A stretch of 64,000 nt of DNA from Aureispira sp. CCB-E (GTDB lineage: Bacteria; Bacteroidota; Bacteroidia; Chitinophagales; Saprospiraceae), in assembly GCF_031326345.1 (NCBI RefSeq), contig NZ_CP133671.1:1798001-1862000 (forward strand), given 5' to 3'. A program made the translations under genes and the position numbers. The notes beneath the pieces are model-generated. The model did not search any database and had not been told where the DNA came from. It saw only the letters and a list, made by a program, of their open reading frames with translations. Shown in pieces: positions 29,039-38,000 of this stretch. How positions within the stretch are numbered: the stretch's first letter is position 1; each line of letters starts with the position of its first letter.

Positions 29039-32000
29039 ATGAAATTAAAAACTTTACAAATAATTTTCTTGTTTTTTGTTGCGTCCTATTATCTACCTTC
29101 GAATGTACAAGGTCAATCGGTCATTGGAGGAGAACTGTCGTACAGATATTTGACAATCAATACTTATGAAGTTACATTGGATGTTTATGCTGATTGTAAG
29201 CAATCTATCTTGAGTGGTGCCCAAGTCGTTTCTTGGCGAGATTTAAGTTGTGGTGTTAGCGCCAATTCATTTACGGTAAATTTGGCTTCAGGGTATCCTA
29301 AAGATGTTTCTCCAATTTGTTCAGATTCTGTTAATGCTTGTAATGGGGGGCAATTTATGGGGCGACATCACTATCGGTATACAGGAGTTCTATCATTGTC
29401 AGGAGGATGTAGCAATGTATTGATGTCTTGGGCATATCAGTTTAGACAGAATACAATTAATACGTTATCATCACCAAGCACTCAACCATTTTACGTAGAA
29501 GCAAGGTTTGATGGGAGTCTCACAACTCCTAACAGTGCTCCCCAATTTATATATGCTCCTCTATTTTTTAGCTGTAGAAATAAGCTAATCAATTATAGCT
29601 ATAAAGCAATTGATCCAGATGGAGATTCCTTAGCGTATAGTTTGGTCAATTGTCGTCGGGCAGCATCTACAAATGTTAATTACGTAGCTCCTTACAATGG
29701 ACTCAATCCTATTAATACGTCTGGACCATCTCTTACAATAGATAATAAAACAGGAGCCATTCAGTTTAATTCAGCATCTAATCAAGATGCGCCTATTTGT
29801 GTTTTGGTTCAAGAATATAGGAATGGGGTTTTAATTGGGGGGCGTGTTAGAGATGTTCAACTTAGAACCCGAGGCTGTTCACATGTATTGCCCACTTTGT
29901 CAGGAGTTAATAATACAACAAATTATCAAACTTCGGCAACTATTAATACGCCATTAAATTTCTTTGTAATTGGAAATGACTTAGGAAATCTCTCTCCGAA
30001 TATTAATGTGACCATGCGTTATGATAATACGGTATCTGGTGCCACATTCTCAACGACTCCAGCAACAGCTTTTGGACCAGATGCTGTGCGAGGTGATTTT
30101 AACTGGACACCTGCTGTGGGAGATCAAGGAGTACATACATTCACAATTTATGTTGATGATAATAATTGTCCTAGAATAGGGACTCGAATTATGACTTACC
30201 GAGTTAATGTATTGCCCGCTCCGCCTAGTCCTGTTACAACTAGTCCAGATACAAGTATTTGTTTAGGAGACAGTGCTCGATTAAATGCATTGGGGGCAGG
30301 ACCTAATCCAACGTATCAGTGGGTACCTAGCACAGGATTGTCCAATCCTAATATTCCTAATCCTAAGGCATCACCAACAAGTACAACGACATATACCGTA
30401 ACAGCCAACTACTCAAATTCAACAAGTGCTAGTAGCCAAGTTGTTGTGACCGTCAATCCTAGACCTGTTGTCTCGATTAGTGGGCAAACCGATGCTACTT
30501 GTTCCAATACGAATGATGGAACAGCAACAGCAATTGCAACAGGAACAATTGGTCCTTATAGTTATCAATGGGATGCTGGAGCTGGTAATCAAACAACAAG
30601 CACTGCTGTTAGCTTGTCACCAGGAACTTATAAAGTGGTGGCACGAGATGCAAATACTTGTAAAGACAGTGTTTTTGTGAATATTGGGGCACCAAGCCCA
30701 ATTCAAGCTTTTGTAGTTAACTCTACCAATATTCTTTGCCATGGCGATTCTACAGGAAGTATTACCGTAGGTGGCTCTGGAGGTGTACCAGGATACACTT
30801 ACCTTTGGGATGCCGCAGCGGGAGGACAAACGACAGCGACTGCAATTAATTTGAAAGCAAATGTCAACTACTGCGTTACAGTAACCGATCAAAACGGTTG
30901 TTTTGATGTTACTTGTCACACATTGACAGAACCTACAACGCCAGTCTCTGTCAATGCGATTGTTTCATCGAATTATAATGGAGCTAATATTAGTTGTTTT
31001 GGTGCAGCTGATGGAGAGGCGAGTGCTTTATCAAGCGGCGGTGTTGGAGGCTACAGTATTTCATGGAACACAGGAGCAACAATACCTACTGTTATTGGAG
31101 GTGCTGGACGATATATTGTGACGGTAACAGATGCTAATTCTTGCTCAGCAGTTGATTCTGTAGACTTATTTAATCCACCTCCTTTGAATGTTAACATCAC
31201 AAATATTGTACACGTAGTTTGTTTTGGCGATTCTACAGGAGAAGCTACAGGAGCAGGTAGTGGCGGTGTAGGTAATTATACTTATAATTGGAGCAATGGT
31301 CAAACGGGACCAACAGCAGTTGACTTACGAGCAACAAGTACACCTTATATTATTACGGTTATAGATGATAATGGTTGTACGACGAGTGATAATGTTTTTA
31401 TAACACAGAATCCAGCAATAGCTGCGCCCGACATTCAAGCCGTAGATACGATGGTTTGTATTGGAGACACAATTCGTTTAACAACGAATACAGTTGGAGA
31501 TATTCGATACCATTGGGCTGGTCCTAGTGGATTTAGATCTAATCTACAGTCACCAACTATTTTTGGTGCAACTTCTGTCCATGAAGGTGTTTATTTTTTA
31601 GAGGTAGAAGATACTATTACGGGGTGTTTTTCTGAAGATACTTCTTTGTATATAGAGGTCAATAGACCTCCCAATCCACCTTCTATTATCGGTGGGGGAG
31701 TTATTTGCGATGGCAGTACCATTCGTATAGAAGATCAAAATTTGGTGTCTAATACGGCATTGTTGTGGCAAGGACCTGTTGTAGATCAAACAGGAACATT
31801 TAATTTTGTAGATGTTAATCCTGGTGATGCCAATTATCAATCTGGAATATGGACATTAGAATACACCGATACGTTAACTGGTTGTACCGCAACTTCAAAT
31901 CCCTTGTTTGTTAGCCTTGTGCCAACGCCTCCGAGACCTAACCCTGTGATAAATGGTCCTGTCTGTGTAGGCGGGAGCGTTAGTTTGTCGGTACCATTTG

Positions 32001-35000
32001 TACTAACAGCCAATGTAAACTGGTATGAAAATCCTAGTAGGGTTGGGGGACCAATTTATTTTGGTAATAATGTAACCATCCCAGGAATAACAAGTGACAC
32101 AACATTTTATGTAGAATACAGCACTCCTAATTGTAGGTCTCAAATGGGGTTGGTAAATGTAGTGGTTAGTCCTAATCCCCCTAGACCAGATATATCTCCA
32201 GATATGACGATTTGCGAAGGCGACTTAATTTATTTGTACACAACCGTAAATGCAGATACATTTCGATGGAGCCACCCTAACCATACCTTGCCAAACCAAC
32301 AAACCATTTCAATCACTCCTAGTGTCTTAGCTGACTCGGGGATTTATACCTTATCTATTGTTGATACGAATGGCTGTACTTCACCAGATACATCGGTTCA
32401 TGTGACCATTAATGCCAATCCAATTGCCCCATTGGCAGAGACGAATAGCCCTATTTGCCGTGGAGAAGATTTAGAATTATATCATTCTGGTGGCTGTTCT
32501 CAAAGTGTTTGGTTGGCACCCAATGGAGCAGCCATTTCAACCTCTTTAGATACGCTAACGTTGTTGTCTACAGATCCAAATTATGGAGGCGGAAACTGGC
32601 GTTTTATATGCGAAGACATTCTAACAGGATGTGTTGATACGTCTAATTTCGTTAACGTTCAAATTGACCCTAGTCCACCTTTTGTTAATGGCTTTAATAA
32701 TGGTCCTGTTTGTATGGGGGACGAAGTTCGCCTAGGGGTTCCTTTGGTGAATGGAGCAAATTATAATTGGTTTAGTGATTCATTATTAACGATACCAACA
32801 ATTCCCGGTACGGGACCCAACCCAACGGTTCCTAATATTACCACAGATTCTATATTCTATGTAGAAGTGAGCATAGGAAATTGTTCTTCAATAGGGCGTA
32901 CATTAGTTCGAGTACATCCTGTTTCTCCTAAGCCTGATGTTCCTGCGGATTTCGAAATATGCGAAGGAGATACATTATCAGTAACTACATCTACTGTTGC
33001 CAATCGTTATCAATGGATCTTGCCGTCAGGAGGGACTGTTAACAATAGAACAGTTAGAATTAATAATGCGACCCCTTCAAATGGAGGTACTTATACGCTA
33101 TCAATTGTAGATACCAATAATTGTAATGTACCTGATACGACCGTGTATGTTACGGTAAATCCATTACCCAATCCCCCTTCTATTTCAAGCAATCCAATAT
33201 GTGATGAAGATTCGTTAATATTAGTTGCTTCGGGTACTTGTGGTGCAATTGAATGGACTGGTCCTTCGGGGGTATCATTTATAGCGGGAGATACCCTTGT
33301 TGTTCTTCCTGGAACGCCTAATTATCAAGATGGAGGGAATTGGACAGCTTCTTGTATAGATACGGCAACAGGTTGTCAGTCTTTGTTGTCGAATCATATA
33401 GCACGTATTCGCCCAATCCCTTTAAAACCAGCTATAAATAATGATGGACCTGTATGTTTTGGCGAGTCGGTTGAATTGAGTACTCCAATAGTAGCTGGAG
33501 CCTCTTACAGATGGTATGATCAAGATTCTATTCTATTTATAGGACCAGGAAATATTATAGATATTCCAAATATTACGAGTGACACCATCTTCTTATTGTC
33601 TATAGAGTTAAATGGTTGTACCAATTCCGATACTACTCACGTGAGTATTTATACTCAACCTAATCCCCCAATTCTGCCCGATACAATAGAAGTTTGTGAA
33701 TTTGATACCTTGGAATTGAGCACGCCAACGTTACAACCTGTTTATGAATGGACAGGTCCAAACGGATTCAATTCGACTCAACAAGAACCACTGATATATC
33801 CTGCTACATTAGCAGACAGTGGATATTATGTCTTAGTTGTAGAAGATGCCAATGGTTGTCCTTCTGAAGCAGATTCTATACAGGTAATTATTCATAGATT
33901 ACCAGCTGCTCCGAATATTACAGCTCAAACTACTGCTATCTGTGATGGAGATACCCTATTTTTGGCATCCGATAGAATTTGTGACGAATTAATCTGGGAA
34001 GGTCCCTCAGGAGCTACTTTTGTTGGTGGCGATAGTATTTTTATAGATAGTTTTGATGTAAATTATCTGGATGGAGACTGGACCGTATTGTGTGTGGATA
34101 CTGTTACAGGTTGCTCTCAAATATCCAATACGTTGACAACAACAATAAAACCTCTTCCAAGGCAACCTATTCTTGCTAATAATAGTCCTATTTGTGTAGG
34201 AGACACTGTCGATTTAAGTATGTCTTTGGTGGCAGGGGCTTTTTACCAATGGTTTGCTTTTGATAGCACTAGAATTGACACCGTGTCAAGCATCTCCATT
34301 GGCGGCTTAGAAAATGATACCATATTTTATGGTGTTATTGTAGTGAATGGTTGTAGTAATTTTGATACGACTCATGTAACTGTCCATTCAAGACCAGCGA
34401 CCCCTAATGTATCTGTACAAGATACGGTTTGTTCCAATTCGTTTATTCAATTTGTTATCAACCCTCCGAACCCCGCAGGAACCATCTATGATGTAACGGG
34501 ACCCAATGGCTATTCAAGTAGTGGCACAAGCACGACACCGTTCGTTTTTCCAATAGATACGAGTGCAACAGGAATTTACACCATCAGCGCCACCGATGGA
34601 AATGGATGCGAATCCTTGGATACTGCTATGTTTATTTTGGTTAATCCAACACCTAGCATCCCTACAATCACAGGAACAAGCCTTGTTTGTCAAGGAGATT
34701 CAATACGTTTAGAAGGTGGTAGTTGTGACAGCTTGGTATGGAGCAATTTATCGTTCTCTGTCGTCTTATCAACCGTCAATAATCCTTCATTGGTCATAGG
34801 ACCAGGAATGCCAGGATACGACCCCTCTAATCATTGGCAAGTAAGGTGTTTTGATCGGTCGACGGGTTGTGAATCTAACTTTTCAAATCCGTTTAGAGTA
34901 GATGTTAATAATCCACCTTCAGGTGTTACTCCAACCAATGATGGTCCTATTTGCTTTAATGGTAACGCAACCTTATCGATTGCTCAACAAAGCAATCCTT

Positions 35001-38000
35001 CTACGTATATTTGGTCAACAGATTCTTTACTGACAGATACAGTAGGTACAGGAACGGTGATAGTGGTTGATAGTTTGACAAGCGATACCACTTTTTATGT
35101 GGAGGTAAAAGATGCGTTTGGATGTAGTACGATAGGTTCAACACAAGTATTGGTATACCCTGCCTTAGGAACTCCTGACATTGATGTATTAGATTCTGTA
35201 ATCTGCGAAGGAGAGGATATTAACTTATCCGAGCTGAATTATTCTATTGGTCACGAATGGATGGGACCCAATGGTTTTGCTTCCACAAGTGCATCCCCTA
35301 CACTTACAACCGCTACGCCTAGTCAAAGTGGGATTTATCGTGTATTTATAGTAGATGGGAATGGTTGTCCTTCACCTGTAGACTCCATTACAATTCTTGT
35401 ACATGCCCTGCCAACAGCTCCTATCATTACAGGAGGGGGGAATGTTTGTGACGGAGATAGTATCTTGTTTAGCTCCAATACGACTTGTGATAGTACGGTG
35501 TGGGTGAGCGCATTAGATACCTTGTTAGGTAATGGGAATGTGCTGGGAATAAGTGATTTAGACGCAGGATATGGCAATGCTACTTGGCAATTATTTTGTT
35601 ATGACACAATATCAGGATGTTTTGACTCTTCCAATGTATTAGGAGTCAACATAGTTCCAACACCATCTTTGCCGATTATTAACAACAACAATCCAGTTTG
35701 TTTTGGAGATAGTGCTATTTTAATCACCTCAACAGCATTTGGGGCTTCCAGTGTTTGGTATTCAGATTCTTTGTTAAACAATTCAATAAGAGTTGGAGAC
35801 ACACTAATGATTAATACCATCAGCAACGACTCTATTGTTTACCTTCGACAAGAAGCCAACGGGTGTTTTTCACCAGTTGCTATAGATACCATCATTGTGG
35901 CACCAGTGCCTTCAATTCCTAATATAGGAGCCGATCAAATTGTATGTCAAGGAGATTCGATTTACTTGACAACAACAACATTAGGAAGTACTTATTTTTG
36001 GACAGATTCTAGTGGTTTTACCTCCATTGAACAAAACCCAATTATCCCCAATGCAAGCTTGGTAAATTCAGGGACTTACCATTTGTTTTTAATAGATAGC
36101 AATGGCTGTGCTGCACCTAGGGTAAGCATGAAAGTAGATGTGAGCATACCACCTCCAACACCACTACTGTTCGGCAATGATACGACTTGTAATGGAGATA
36201 CGTTGGTATTTGGAAGCAACAAACCTACGAATGTACGCATTGAATGGGTCACACCTAACAGTGATACCTTCCAAACAGATAGTTTGGTCATTATTACAAG
36301 CGATAGTATTTATTATCAATTTGGGCAATGGACCGTGATTTTTACAGATACCTTAACAGGATGCCAACGCAGCAAGGACACGATTTTTAGAATAGAAACA
36401 ATACCTACCGCAGGAGCATTGTCAAATTCTGGTCCAGTCTGTATAGGGGACAGTGTTACGTTAAGTACTGCTTCAATAGCAGGAGCTACTAGCTATCTTT
36501 GGTTTAGGGGCGATACAACCATTGCCGATATAGGGCAAACGGTAGTGATACCTGATATTGTCAGTGATACTTTTTTTGCTTTAGTAGTTCAAACTGCTCT
36601 GGGATGTAATTATTTTATGGATACAAATATTGTTTTGGTACACCCGCCAAGTTCTGCGCCTCCTATAGATGTGGATACAACAAATTGTATTAATGATTTT
36701 ATCCAATTTCAAACTAATCCAGCAACAAGTTATACTTGGACAGGACCAAATGGCGTGTTTTCTTTGCAACAAAACCCCAATATTGGTCCTGTGACTACTG
36801 CGGATGAGGGGCTATATACACTACAGGTAGTAGATGCTAATGGATGTTACTCTCCTGATACAAGTATTTTTGTGTATGTAAGCAATCCACCAGTAGCTCC
36901 AACGGCTAGTGCTCCGAGCCCAATATGTCAAGGAGATACTTTATTCTTAAACTCAACAGCAGGAAGTTGTGATTCAGCTTATTGGATTGGTCCTGGGAAT
37001 CGTATTTTGCCTACAGCAAATGTTGTTATCTCATCAGATAGTAGTGCTTATGCAGCAGGAAATTGGCAAGTATTCTGTGTGGACACTTCTTCGGGATGTG
37101 AAATAGGGTCCAACATAGTTGCTGTTAGCATTCAAACCTTAGCTAGACCTAGTGCTATCAATAACGGTCCTGTTTGTTTGAATGATAGTGTGCGCTTGAC
37201 AGCTAATTTTGTGTCAGGGGCAAGTTATCTATGGTTCTCCGATTCACTGAGAATGGATACAATTGGAAGGACACAAATTATTAGTGTAGATAGCATAACA
37301 ACGGATAGTACCTTTTATGTAGTGTTGATTAATAGTAATGGTTGTGTTTCGCCTTTGGCTCAAACAACAGTTAATGTACATCCTTTGGCTCCTGCGCCAG
37401 GAATTGGATCAGATGTTCGAGTGTGTGAAGGAGAGGACATTCAGTTGACTGGACAATTTTCCTTGTTTGGGCATTCTTGGACAGGTCCCAATGGCTTTAC
37501 ATCGACACAGCAAAATCCAATTATATCCAATGCAACGTTATCAGATACAGGAACCTATACTTTTTCTATTGTTGGGTTTAATGGCTGTTTATCCGCAGAT
37601 ACGAGTTTGCATGTAATTGTAGATAGCTTACCTGATGAGCCAACGATAGGAGGTTTTGTGTATTTGTGTGCTAACGATACACTGTTCTTGAGTTCCGATA
37701 GCGTTACGACCCATTGCGATTCCGTAGAATGGATCGGACCCAATGGAGTCAACTATGCTGTATCTGGTCGAAATATCGCGATTCCTCCAGGCGACACGAA
37801 TCATACAGGTGGTTTGTGGCGCATACGATGTATAGATACCTTGACAGGTTGTTTTAGCACCTCCAATTTTAGTTTGGTAATAATTGTTCCAAACCCAGAT
37901 ACACAAGCAACGGCAAGTGATGGACCTATTTGTGTTGGAGGAACTGTTAACCTAAGTACAGCTCCTATAGGAGCAACTACTAGTTATACTTGGTATGCAG